Of a stretch of DNA of 64,000 bases, positions 17,987-26,629 are shown piece after piece; positions within the stretch are counted from its first letter, which is position 1; every line of letters begins with the position of its first letter. Under the pieces are notes generated by a model. It did no database searches. It had not been told where the DNA came from and saw only the letters and a program-made list of their open reading frames with translations. The stretch covers positions 1 to 64,000 of the forward strand of contig NZ_CP097155.1 in the NCBI RefSeq assembly GCF_023370075.1, written 5' to 3'. Source of the DNA: Deinococcus sp. QL22 (lineage in GTDB: Bacteria; Deinococcota; Deinococci; Deinococcales; Deinococcaceae). The translations under genes and the position numbers were made by a program.

Positions 17987-19444
17987 ATGTCCCATGACCC
18001 GTCGTTCCAATCGAAAGCACATCAGGGTGGCATAGGTGGCAGCCGCGGCTTCACCGCGCAGACAATCGTCCTACTTCACCGCTTGCCTAAGTTGTTTGAT
18101 GACCCTTTGTTTGAGAGCGCTGTATTGGAAGGACAGGAGGACTTTGATCTGCACTTTAAACGGCCTGAGGGGAAACGTCTCCATGTCGTGCAGTGCAAGG
18201 CAACGAGTTTGGACAAGTATGAGGTGCGGAAAATCCTAGATGGCATGTACCAGCGGTACTTAAGTGATCCCAGGCTGTACGAAGGTTTTGAACTGGTGGC
18301 GCAGGCGTTCCCGCCTAAAGTTGAAGCTGTGCGGCAGGGCGCACACACAGCGGCCCAGGTCCGGAAAGGGTATGCGGGTACTGCCACGGATCGAAGTACC
18401 GCGCCTGATTTCACTGCCCAGGTAGATGCCATGCTCACCGAGCTGAAGTGCACTTCGGGGATCTCGGTTGACTGGGTCATGGAATACCTGAGCTTCAGTA
18501 CGCGAATCCCGAGTTATCCGTTTGACGAGCAGGACGTCATCGACCGATTCGCTTCGCAGTGCACCGATTGCCAGCAGTTTGGTGTTCAGATTCTCGCACC
18601 CTTCCGGTACGCCGCAGCCCAACTGCACCAGAAGTTCGCCCTGCGCCTTCGGGATCCCCTGACGCGGCAGGAGCTCGCGCAGATCGTCCACGACGCCTGC
18701 CAAGCCTATAAGGATCAGGTCCAGCAGAACGGCGTGAAGATTCACGTCGATCATTGGCGCGATCCGGATGGTGCCGCTATCGGCGAGGCGGATCATGTGT
18801 TTGAGTGGCGTGACCACTACGACGCTGCTGGACGTGGAAACGTTCCCCCTGCCGGGGTCACTGCACAACTGCTACGGGAGTTGCAGGAGTTCGAGACCAG
18901 AAACATGACCGTTTGGAAAAACGCGGAGGTTCAGTTTCTGCCGCCTTGCAGCATCTCGGCGGCGTTCGTCGTGGGCTACACCTTCCGGCGGACGAAGGGG
19001 TACAAGTTGTCCATGCCCGCCCTCACCGAGAACTGGTCGTTTGATCCAGACATGTCTCAGGCAGATGACATCCACCTCAAGGTAACAGGGGAGGAACTTG
19101 GTCAGGACGCGCGGAGCGCAGTCGTGGCCCTCGGTGTCGGTCGGAACATTACGGTTGCGGTTAGAGGGCACGCAGAAGCCCATGGGCTGACAGGAAAATT
19201 CGTCGCATACCGGACGAGTGTTGACCAGCTCAATGAGCATCAAGCTCGCAAAGTGGCGAACGATTTTATCAGTGCGCTCCGAGATCTGGATAGTGCCGGT
19301 GTAGCGGAGATTCATCTGTTCTACGCCGGGCCGATAGCGCTCGCTGCGATGGTGGGTTCACTCATGAATAAGATTGGCCGGGTCTCTTTGTATGAAGCGG
19401 ACGACCAGAGAACATACCATTTAGCTTTCACCTTAAACACCTGA
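17987..19444 (+). CDS. cap4: CBASS-1 Cap4-like effector (DUF4297 nuclease - SAVED)
   Basis: A 485-residue effector. The N-terminal domain (about 10-200) is a DUF4297/Mrr-like PD-(D/E)xK nuclease: GGIGGSRGFTAQTIVLLHRL, EDFDLHF (Asp54) and LHVVQCKATS (Gln69-x-Lys71). The C-terminal SAVED domain (about 280-485) has ISAAFVVGYTFRRTKGYKLS and AEIHLFYAGPIALAAMVGSL. SAVED binds the cyclic oligonucleotide, and the nuclease then degrades double-stranded DNA. ATG 17987 is chosen over 17957 because AGAGGAG lies just before it. All active-site residues are present, so CBASS-1 looks complete. Confidence 0.9.
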   Translation: MSHDPSFQSKAHQGGIGGSRGFTAQTIVLLHRLPKLFDDPLFESAVLEGQEDFDLHFKRPEGKRLHVVQCKATSLDKYEVRKILDGMYQRYLSDPRLYEGFELVAQAFPPKVEAVRQGAHTAAQVRKGYAGTATDRSTAPDFTAQVDAMLTELKCTSGISVDWVMEYLSFSTRIPSYPFDEQDVIDRFASQCTDCQQFGVQILAPFRYAAAQLHQKFALRLRDPLTRQELAQIVHDACQAYKDQVQQNGVKIHVDHWRDPDGAAIGEADHVFEWRDHYDAAGRGNVPPAGVTAQLLRELQEFETRNMTVWKNAEVQFLPPCSISAAFVVGYTFRRTKGYKLSMPALTENWSFDPDMSQADDIHLKVTGEELGQDARSAVVALGVGRNITVAVRGHAEAHGLTGKFVAYRTSVDQLNEHQARKVANDFISALRDLDSAGVAEIHLFYAGPIALAAMVGSLMNKIGRVSLYEADDQRTYHLAFTLNT

Positions 19445-19869
19445 ACTTCTTGAAAATCACGAGCGTGGTTGAGATAGGAAATGCTCTATATTCTCGCTCA
19501 AAGGGCTTCTGGCAACTTTTCATTGGACTCCACGTGTTCGAAGCAGGCCGCCATCACGCGATGGATCATCAGGATCAACCTTCTTCCATGGCCCTTTGTT
19601 TTTGCCAAGCGCGTTAGACGCTCTTCTCTCAATAGCTGGTCGAGGTCAACGACTAGGTCCACACGCTCGTTCGCGCCTCTGTTCATCTCTAGACCAACGT
19701 CACGTGGCTGCAGTCCATTCCCGGGATTGGACCACTGACCTCGACCCTGCTCTGGGTGGAAACGATGCATCTTGGACGGATGGAAAGCTCAAACCAGTGA
19801 GCGGCGTACACAGATTTCTCTCCGGTTCCGAGACAGTCGGGCAACTTCACTGAACGACCCCTAGTTCAA
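19445..19869. other. No confident gene between CBASS-1 and the palindrome
   Basis: A minus-strand frame (19498-19770) contains VDLVVDLDQLLREERLTRLA and LILMIHRVMAACFEHV, which may be a decayed fragment. No family is recognised and no good start is seen. Confidence 0.3.
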
Positions 19870-19908
19870 AGATGTAAAATGCACGTCTAAGACGTGCATT
19901 TTACATCT
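19870..19908. repeat. Perfect 18-bp inverted repeat with 3-base loop
   Basis: AGATGTAAAATGCACGTC, then TAA, then its exact complement. It lies between the convergent CBASS-1 effector gene and the SEFIR stub. No T-tract follows; it may be a two-way transcription stop or a recombination junction. Confidence 0.85.
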
Positions 19909-19916
19909 GCGCTTTG

Positions 19917-19966
19917 GTCGCCCAAGCGTAAGAGATGACAATTTTCGGGAATTCAGGGACAGCCAC
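19917..19966 (-). pseudogene. SEFIR gene stub (N-terminal 15 codons)
   Basis: Reading from GTG 19966 the frame gives VAVPEFPKIVISYAW, against VTVPKFPKVFISYAW in the intact SEFIR gene, then loses frame by one missing base and ends. The stub starts 83 bp after the patatin stop and in the same direction, as if a SEFIR gene once followed the patatin gene. Confidence 0.7.
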
Positions 19967-20036
19967 GATGGATTCTCTCTCAGATAAACGCCCAAAGAAG
20001 CCAGTTCTGCGTCATCGGCTGGGAAAGTAGAGCTTG
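19917..20036. repeat. Repeat B: partial copy of SEFIR 5' region
   Basis: Same orientation as 13006-13128. The copy stops within eight bases of the perfect palindrome at 19870-19908, which may mark the breakpoint. Confidence 0.8.
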
Positions 20037-20048
20037 GATAGTTCGCGG

Positions 20049-21215
20049 CTAGCCTCGAGGAAGCATCTGGTCAACTTTCTCCGGATCAAGCCAAGCGGGA
20101 TGCGGAACATGCAAGGCTGGCCACTGTTGAGGTCGGCTGTTCGCAGGCAGGTGGGCCCTCAAAGCAGCGTCCGCCAGCAGGTAGCCATGATTTTCAAGTA
20201 CGGCCTGTTCTCCACGGGAGAATCGGTCGAAGTCAGTGCGGATCAGACCGATCCGGTGAGCCAGCCCCTCGGAGTAGCCGAGAGCTAGACACTCGGCATC
20301 GCCGGGGAGGTTTTTTCTGTAGACGTCGACACTCCGGCCTACTGACCAGTACACGGCCTTGTACACGCCCTGCGCGTCTGAAGCAATCAGCCACCGTTTT
20401 CGCAGGCTGCGTGACTGGTCATCCAAGAGGGTGATGAAGCGCGTCAGACGCCTCAGCAAGCCCTTCTTGACGCCATATTGGAAAGGCGTACCGCCATCGC
20501 TGACGAGTACCAACTCGTGGTTCTTCCAAACGGGCTCCAGGCCGAGGTTGTCGTAATTCCCGCCGTCATTGACGAGGACCTTGCCCTTGTTGGACGACAA
20601 GACCATGGTGACGGGCGCAAACACGGGTGGGAAGCAGGCGCTGGTCGCTACGGCGAGCGAGAGCGGTAGGTTCAGTTTCCAAGAAGTCGCATAGCCTGCC
20701 CGGTGGCCGCCGGTCTTGGCGCGAGAGAAGATCCAACTCGTGCCGTAGGTCAGATCCGTCGCGCAAACGACGAAATTTGGCTTGTTCGGCAGGTCGTGGA
20801 CTTTCATCCGGCCGCAGTAGTCGTCTAGCAGGTCTGCGACGCCATAAACGGCAGAGGGCCCCCGCCAGTTCCAAGGCATGACCCGGCGCAGCAAGGGGAT
20901 GGTGCGGATATCCCGGTCGGTCAAGCGATAAGTCGCCTCGGCCAGCACCTGCTGAAAAGTCTGTGGGGAGATCGGCGCATCTGAGGCCCAGGGTAGCTGG
21001 GCCAGACGGGCCGCTAAGACACTGCCTCCGGACACACTCGACACCGTCCGGAGGTGCTCTAACACGCCTAGTTCATGCAGGCGCCGCACGGCTCCCAGGT
21101 GAAACAGAACCGCACGGTATCCGCCACCCGACAGGCACAGGCCGCTGCCGGAACGCTGCTGTCTCCCGGCCGGGGTTGTGGACAGACTAGGTGGTTCTAA
21201 CGGGGTGCCAGGCAT
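20049..21215 (-). CDS. Patatin-like phospholipase
   Basis: A 388-residue patatin-fold lipase. The oxyanion loop is GLCLSGGGYRAVLFHLGA (residues 25-42), the nucleophile Ser62 lies in TVSSVSGGS (S-x-S-x-G variant of G-x-S-x-G), and the dyad Asp217 lies in VNDGGNYDNLG. Such enzymes degrade membrane lipids and serve as effectors in several phage-defence systems. Its ATG overlaps the HNH stop (TGATG), so it is translated together with the HNH and AAA genes. The upstream in-frame ATG at 21257 is less likely. No cyclic-nucleotide sensor is fused to it; whether it answers the AAA-HNH pair is inference. Confidence 0.88.
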   Translation of the reverse strand: MPGTPLEPPSLSTTPAGRQQRSGSGLCLSGGGYRAVLFHLGAVRRLHELGVLEHLRTVSSVSGGSVLAARLAQLPWASDAPISPQTFQQVLAEATYRLTDRDIRTIPLLRRVMPWNWRGPSAVYGVADLLDDYCGRMKVHDLPNKPNFVVCATDLTYGTSWIFSRAKTGGHRAGYATSWKLNLPLSLAVATSACFPPVFAPVTMVLSSNKGKVLVNDGGNYDNLGLEPVWKNHELVLVSDGGTPFQYGVKKGLLRRLTRFITLLDDQSRSLRKRWLIASDAQGVYKAVYWSVGRSVDVYRKNLPGDAECLALGYSEGLAHRIGLIRTDFDRFSRGEQAVLENHGYLLADAALRAHLPANSRPQQWPALHVPHPAWLDPEKVDQMLPRG

Positions 21216-22030
21216 CACACGGGATGGCGCCAAACCTGCCGCACAAAGTATCGGCATAGGCCGCTGAACGGAAAGTCAGGGGCAACGTGCAGGCTCAGCG
21301 TTTCTATCAGTTCGGCATTGCCCGGGTATTTGACCAGCCCCAAATGAGCGAGCTCGAGGACTCGGTAGGTTCGGTACCGCTGCCAGCGGAGTTCTTCTCG
21401 GTTCAGACCATACAGGTCGATGCTCTGGCGGGCTACCTGTTGATCAGCGGCTGACGCCGCCGGATTCGGTAGGATCCTCACTTCTTTCAACGCGGCGTCA
21501 GCTGAGTAGGCAAAGAGGAGTTCAGGGTCAACCAGGTAGGGATTGACGCCTTGTGGGCTCTCAGATGACCACTGGGTGAGATGGGCGGGCAACGCGGCAT
21601 GATCTACTGGATCTGGGGCGAAGGTGCCCACCAGGGCCTGCAGGGCCGCGTCCGATGCGCCAGCGACCATTGGGCCATTCAGTAACGGCCCAGCAATGGG
21701 GAAGCGATCGCCCTTATACACCTGGTTGCAGATCTGACACGCGTACAGATAATTGTCGTAGCACAGCGCAAGCCACCAATACACGCTTTTAGGCCGGTAG
21801 TGCTCCACATCGCAGTGGGCCACCGAGGCAGCCGGTGCGTCACAGTAGGCACATTTGCCGTAGGTTTCCGTTCGCAACTGGGCTTTTGCCCCTTTCCATT
21901 GGCTGCCTTTGAAGGCCCTGACTCCTTTTCGTTCTGCCTTAAGCAGGGCCAACTCACGCTTTTTCTGATTGGCACCGCGGAAGGTAGCAGGGATGGCCGC
22001 TGCCCGGCGGTCGTGGTTCAGCGGGATCAC
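21215..22030 (-). CDS. HNH nuclease, PtuB/Septu-like
   Basis: A 271-residue HNH protein. The metal-binding core lies at about 58-110: YGKCAYCDAP (Cys60, Cys63), CDVEHYRPKS (His77) and YLYACQICNQVYKGDRFP (Cys98, Cys101). This arrangement is that of PtuB-type nucleases, paired with ATPases in Septu systems and in some retrons. It starts inside the end of the ATPase gene (4-bp overlap) and ends in the start of the patatin gene. It presumably cuts nucleic acid on activation by the ATPase. Confidence 0.85.
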   Translation of the reverse strand: MIPLNHDRRAAAIPATFRGANQKKRELALLKAERKGVRAFKGSQWKGAKAQLRTETYGKCAYCDAPAASVAHCDVEHYRPKSVYWWLALCYDNYLYACQICNQVYKGDRFPIAGPLLNGPMVAGASDAALQALVGTFAPDPVDHAALPAHLTQWSSESPQGVNPYLVDPELLFAYSADAALKEVRILPNPAASAADQQVARQSIDLYGLNREELRWQRYRTYRVLELAHLGLVKYPGNAELIETLSLHVAPDFPFSGLCRYFVRQVWRHPV

Positions 22031-23304
22031 GCACTCTCCGAGACCGATTGAGCCTCGTTCAACAGGGCGTCCTGGATTTTCTCGAGAAGTTCAAGCCGCT
22101 TGCGCTCGAGTGGACTGTCTTCAATGCTGGGCGTTAACGAACTGCTCTCTGGTGGAGGGTCAACCAGGTGAGATGAACCTTTACTCGTGCCCTTGCGCTC
22201 CCGGTGTGCAGTGCGGGCCACCTCAAGCTCACGGGACAACCCTGTTTCAATGCCAAAGATGGGACTGACGATCAACTGGTCGATCCGGAGCAGGCGGGGG
22301 TCTCCCTCGAATGGAAATAGACTTGGCGCCTGACTCGGGGATTTGCGGCGCATCACGATCAGTTCGCCTGGCCCCGCCTGCTGGGCCGTGAGCGGAGAGT
22401 GGGTGGTGCACACGATCTGAAAGTTGGGCAGTTGGTCGGTGACAAAGTCGATGAGCTGCCGCTGCCAGATGGGGTGCAGGTGCAGGTCAATCTCATCAAT
22501 CAAGAGGAGCCCTCGAGCTTTAAGCGGCTCTTTGCGCTCAGGGAATGCCTCAGTGATCTGGCGAAGGAGGTCACCACACCAGGCGACGACGTTCTGATAG
22601 CCGTCACTCAGGCGCTCCAGGGGCACCTCACCGTCAGCGGTGCTGAACAGCACGGCGCCCGTCTTGCGGTTAATGCCTTTGAATGTGGTGCCAGGCGGCA
22701 ACATCCGGTTGAGGGTGGCGCGGACGGTGGTCAGTCCCTTGCCCTGATAGTCGAGTTGTTTAACCCAGGCGCCGAGGGGATAGAGGGTCGCGTCATTGGA
22801 GAAGAGGGTCGCAACGGCCTCGGTGCGCCTAGACAAAGACCCTGGGCTATCAGACAAGAGGCCGAAGCTTGAACTCCCGGGAGTGGTGGTCAGGCGGCGC
22901 GAGGCTCCATAGCCCACCACGAAGTAATTGCGCTCCGCATGTCCCAGGGCGGCGTCGAGCAGGGCGATGGACTCCTGGTTTCGACTGAGCAGGCTGGCGA
23001 GCGTGTCACCACGTTGGATGTTCAGGGCGATGTCACGGGTCTGTCCGTCGGCGGTGGCAAGCCGCGCTTCAATGGTTGCGTGCTCGGTACCATTGCGGAT
23101 CCAGGAATCAATATCGCCCAACAGGCCAGCTAAAGCATCGCTGCCTGCAGTCACCAAGGCAATGGCCCGGAGCAGCGTGGTTTTGCCGGTGCCATTTTCG
23201 GCGAGAAGCATCGTCCACTTCCGAGGTTTGCCACCGGATTCGAAGGATAGCTCCAACTGCTCAAGCGAGCGAAGGTTTTGAATCCGGATCCAACGGAGAA
23301 ACAT
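22027..23304 (-). CDS. AAA/SMC-like ATPase, PtuA/Septu-like
   Basis: A 425-residue AAA_15/21-type ATPase taking ATG 23304 (TTG 23319 is an alternative). Motifs: IQNLRSLEQLELSFES at the start, Walker A AENGTGKTT (35-43), signature LERLSDGYQNVVAW, Walker B GLLLIDEIDLHLHP, and CTTHSPLTAQQ with the switch His. A charged, probably helical tail follows (about 380-425). It is the first gene of the tight AAA-HNH-patatin set. PtuA-type ATPases hold the HNH subunit inactive until infection, so a Septu-like role is likely. Confidence 0.87.
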   Translation of the reverse strand: MFLRWIRIQNLRSLEQLELSFESGGKPRKWTMLLAENGTGKTTLLRAIALVTAGSDALAGLLGDIDSWIRNGTEHATIEARLATADGQTRDIALNIQRGDTLASLLSRNQESIALLDAALGHAERNYFVVGYGASRRLTTTPGSSSFGLLSDSPGSLSRRTEAVATLFSNDATLYPLGAWVKQLDYQGKGLTTVRATLNRMLPPGTTFKGINRKTGAVLFSTADGEVPLERLSDGYQNVVAWCGDLLRQITEAFPERKEPLKARGLLLIDEIDLHLHPIWQRQLIDFVTDQLPNFQIVCTTHSPLTAQQAGPGELIVMRRKSPSQAPSLFPFEGDPRLLRIDQLIVSPIFGIETGLSRELEVARTAHRERKGTSKGSSHLVDPPPESSSLTPSIEDSPLERKRLELLEKIQDALLNEAQSVSESA

Positions 23305-23856
23305 ACCCCAGCGTACCAAGGAACGAGGGTTGCACTAGCAGTTGACCAGAAACTCCCTCTCATAGATGTAGGGTGATCGCTCTTCCAACTTTCAGATTGG
23401 CCCTACCGGAGATCAAGGCGACAACTGGGTGCATAGCCCCCAGTCAACTGTTCCTCATATGCCTGGACAATACCCATACTGTTCAAACCATGACCCAAGA
23501 GAATTGCTGCTCCTAAAGGCACTGAGAAAAACAGGTGGATCTCGCCAAAGTCATGCTCATCGTGCACGGCCTTGATTATTCGGCGTGCGCTGTTCATCAA
23601 GGCGGTGGCGTCTGCAGCACTCCAGTCATCAATGGGATCAGGCTGCTTTAGCTCCAGACGTGCGGCGAAGCGCGTACCCGTCTCCGCTTTGAATACATCA
23701 ACTTTCCGTCGTACGTCCCGCAAGGCACTTAATTCCACACATAACCCAGTCCCGCCTTCGTCCAACAGCTCTAATCCCTGAGGTGAGTGTAGTTTCGCCG
23801 TACTGGGGGGTGATCTTGCTAGGGTTCTGTGGAGGAGGAGTTCAGTCTGACCGACA

Positions 23857-24177
23857 ATGGAGACTGACATGACCGCCAGTAAAAACCACTACACCGCCGA
23901 GTTCAAAGAAGAAGCCGTGCGTCTGGTGATCAGCAGCCAGAAAAGCTGCGCTGAGATCGCCCGCAACTTGGGTGTTCCACCGTATTTAGTCGTACGCTGG
24001 AAACAGCATCACGAGCAACAAGGGGCGGTGGGCCGCCCCCAATTCACCGGACGCGGCGTCGCCGCGTTGAGTGAGCAGGAAGCGCGGTTCAAGAAGCTAG
24101 AACGAGAGCTGGAAATTACCCGTCAGGAACGCGATATTCTGAAAAAAGCACTGGCCTTCTTCGCCAAAGACCACTAA
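23857..24177 (+). CDS. IS3 OrfA (helix-turn-helix, leucine zipper)
   Basis: A 106-residue OrfA. The helix-turn-helix part reads YTAEFKEEAVRLVISSQKSC, then AEIARNLGVPPYLVVRWKQH, and a coiled coil follows (ARFKKLERELEITRQERDIL). It ends DH-stop, where IS3 elements usually shift frame into orfB. An identical gene is in copy 2. Confidence 0.9.
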   Translation: METDMTASKNHYTAEFKEEAVRLVISSQKSCAEIARNLGVPPYLVVRWKQHHEQQGAVGRPQFTGRGVAALSEQEARFKKLERELEITRQERDILKKALAFFAKDH

Positions 24178-24185
24178 TTTACGGG

Positions 24186-25036
24186 TTCATTGAGCAGCAT
24201 CGGCATGAGTACAGCATTGAGCGGCTGTGCAAGACGCTCGGTGTCGGGGTCAGTGGCTATTTTGCGTGGTGGAGAAGGCCCAAAAACTGCTATCGGGTGG
24301 AAGACGTCGCTCTGACCGAGGCCATTCGAACCATTCATCAAGTCAGTAGGGGCACCTACGGTGCCCCTCGTGTCAAGCCGCACTCGTGGACGAGGAAAAC
24401 AGGTCAGCCGAGCACGAATTACTCGGCTGATGAAGGCAGGGACTGAAGGCTCGCTGCAAGCGGAAATTTCGCGTGACCACCAATTCAAAACACCCGCACC
24501 CAGTGGCCGAAAATCTACTGAATCGCGAATTTGTTGCCGAACAACCCAATCAGAAATGGGTGACGGATATTACCTATTTACCCGTGGCTGAGGGCTGGAT
24601 GTACCTCGCTGTGGTGATGGATCTGTTCTCTCGCAAAATCGTGGGTTGGGCCATGCGGGCCACCCTGCAGACCGAGTTGGTCGTCGCTGCGCTGGACATG
24701 GCACAGCAGATTCGGCGTCCTGGACAAGGATTGCTCCATCATTCGGACCAGGGAATTCAATATGCGAGTCGCGAGTATCGACAAGCACTGGAGCGCCTCC
24801 AGGCGCTCCAAAGTATGAGCCGAAAGGGAGACTGCTGGGACAACGCGGCGATGGAGAGCTTCTTCGCCACCCTCAAGCTGGAACTGGAACTCGACACAGC
24901 ACAAGGAAACCGCGCTGACACACGTAATCTGGTCTTTGAGTGGATTGAGGTGTTTTACAACCGCGAGCGTCGTCACTCTAGCTTGGGGTACCGCTCACCG
25001 ACTCGCTTTGAGCAACACCGCGCCACACTGAACTGA
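24186..25036 (+). pseudogene. IS3 OrfB integrase, frame-broken
   Basis: Three frames in order give one integrase: FIEQHRHEYSIERLCKTLGV to GTYGAPRV; then SSRTRGRGKQVSRARITRLM; then from ATG 24473 TTNSKHPHPVAENLLNREFV with the catalytic DDE core (DITYLPVAEGWMYLAVVMDL, HHSDQGIQY, ETRNLVFEWIEVFYNRERRH-type end). The first break is shared with copy 2; the second (CAGGG for CAGCAGG) is not. Assembly error or true decay cannot be told apart here. Confidence 0.8.
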
Positions 25037-26083
25037 TCCTCCACGAAGGCATTGCAATATCAGGGCTCATTTGATGCCCACAAGTCCTCACGCTGGATGA
25101 TAGTGAGCTTATAGGCTTTGACAGCAGAAAACGCCGCCCCTACAGCCAACCCAACAGACAGCGGAGCGTTACCGCGAAGGGTGACGTGCCGGTTGATACC
25201 CAATGCCCGAAACCGCTTCTGCAACTCCGCTAGTTCAGGTTGGAGAACCCCTGTCCATGTCTCGACTGGTGGAATGCTTCGGGTCTGTCGGTCAAAATAT
25301 TCTCTCCAGTCAATGATGGCGTCGTGCGCTTCACGGGCTCGCGCGTCCGGATCACCCCAAGCGTCCAGAAAAATGCCGAGCCCCTCTAGCTGAGTCTTCT
25401 GATCGAATTCATCTACCGCCCGGCGGATAACTTGGAAGACGTCTTCACGAGAGAATGCATTGCCCAGGTTTACAGTGACGAAGGACTGTATCGACTCAAA
25501 CGCCCTGACAAGCGCTGGTCTCATCGCGTTCTCAAAGGCCTGGAGACTTTGGGTCTGGCCTACAAATTCATTGAGGAGCGTCTGAATTGAATCCGGCCAA
25601 GCGCGAATATGGATACTGTCTTCAATATCAAGATATTGCAGTGCCCAGTCAGCAGTTGCTGGAAGCTTCAACCCAGTTAGTAATTTATCAAGATGATTTA
25701 TCGTATCTTCTTCTGTTTTCGTCTCCTTTTGAATAGCATGTGCCCCCCTGATGCGCGCTAAAGCCCTTTCGATTGCTTTCACGTCGTCATGCAGAGTTCT
25801 AGCCACCAGGATAAATCTGACTATTTCAGGGTCGGCAGCATGCATAGCCTTAAACTGCTCTATAACTTCTAGAAATTCAGGCCTATCGACCTGGTGATCC
25901 TTGAGCTGCAGGTAGTGTCGTTCACGCTGCCCGCCTCGCTCGAACAGCAGGTTGATATCATCTGCCCCCTCATTCATGGCATGCGAGAAGTCGGGATCTA
26001 CACACCAGTAGAGCAACTTGATGCAGAGATAGGCGAGCTGGGCGTTAAAACCTTTGCCTGCATGAATTCCGCCCATCTGCTTC

Positions 26084-26629
26084 CTATTGAGCATTGATGC
26101 GTTGTTGGGGTCTGTCATGTTGAACCTCCTCTGGTGCTGATTTCTTTTCGAATAGTGGTATCGGCGCTTGACCTTCCCTGTATACCCAGGCTTGCAAATG
26201 CCAGTCGCTTCCTGAATCCCCCAGGATTACCAGCACCGGTACCTCACAATTAAAGCCTTCACGTAATGCTCGGCTCTGCATGGTGGCGTCGTCAGTTGGA
26301 CTCCGCTCTGCGTTGAACCCTGGGTGCGCGTGCCACTCCCCAAGGTAATACGTCCGAAGCGGACCATTCCAGAGCCGGAGAAGGAGCTCGCGCATACCAC
26401 TTACGCCCCGCTCAAACGTCAATCGGCTTCCTCGCGAGTCCGCAGGCGGTGGTTGCGCACCTGTGACGACGGCCGTGTTCAGCCGACTGTTGTAGCGCCC
26501 CACGAGAATGCCATCCGTTTCTGCTCCGCGTGCTCGCGTAGCCTCATCAAGCATCGTCCGAACGATTTGAGCGGTCATCGTTACCGCGAAGCGCTGATCC
26601 TCCGACTGGAAGAAGTAGACTGCTTTCAT
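26084..26629 (-). CDS. cap3: CBASS-2 Cap3 (JAB/JAMM peptidase)
   Basis: A 181-residue JAB metalloprotease with TDGILVGRYNSR and the complete zinc motif YLGEWHAHPGFNAERSPTDD. It should cut the CD-NTase from its conjugates. The ATG overlaps the cap2 stop by four bases, and the split effector gene starts within its last 35 bp. Its N-terminus (MKAVYFFQSEDQRFAVTMTA) aligns residue for residue with the other Cap3. Confidence 0.92.
   Translation of the reverse strand: MKAVYFFQSEDQRFAVTMTAQIVRTMLDEATRARGAETDGILVGRYNSRLNTAVVTGAQPPPADSRGSRLTFERGVSGMRELLLRLWNGPLRTYYLGEWHAHPGFNAERSPTDDATMQSRALREGFNCEVPVLVILGDSGSDWHLQAWVYREGQAPIPLFEKKSAPEEVQHDRPQQRINAQ

Larger units (their letters stand above)
23811..25062 (+). 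mobile_element. IS3-family element, copy 1 (1252 bp)
   Basis: Ends are imperfect inverted repeats of about 30 bp, TGATCTTGCTAGGGTTCTGT... and TGATATTGCAATGCCTTCGT... read inward. GGG is duplicated at 23808-23810 and 25063-25065. It carries orfA and a frame-broken orfB. A near-identical inverted copy lies at 50780-52028. Confidence 0.93.
23403..26118 (-). pseudogene. cap4: CBASS-2 Cap4-like nuclease-SAVED effector, split by IS3 element
   Basis: Two parts of one gene flank the IS3 element. The 5' part (26118-25063, 352 codons) carries the nuclease domain (KGFNAQLAYLCIKLLYW, DDINLLFE, HYLQLKDHQ) and the start of SAVED (LSVGLAVGAAFSAVKAYKLT). The 3' part (23807-23403, 134 codons and stop) has the SAVED end (FGEIHLFFSVPLGAAILLGH). 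Removing the element and one GGG duplication joins them in frame into a 486-residue protein, close to the 485 of CBASS-1. As it stands the product would lack most of SAVED, so CBASS-2 is effectorless unless excised. Confidence 0.88.

Noticed and set aside
18260..18868. 202-codon minus ORF
   Set aside because: Antisense to the Cap4-like gene, whose domains are clear.
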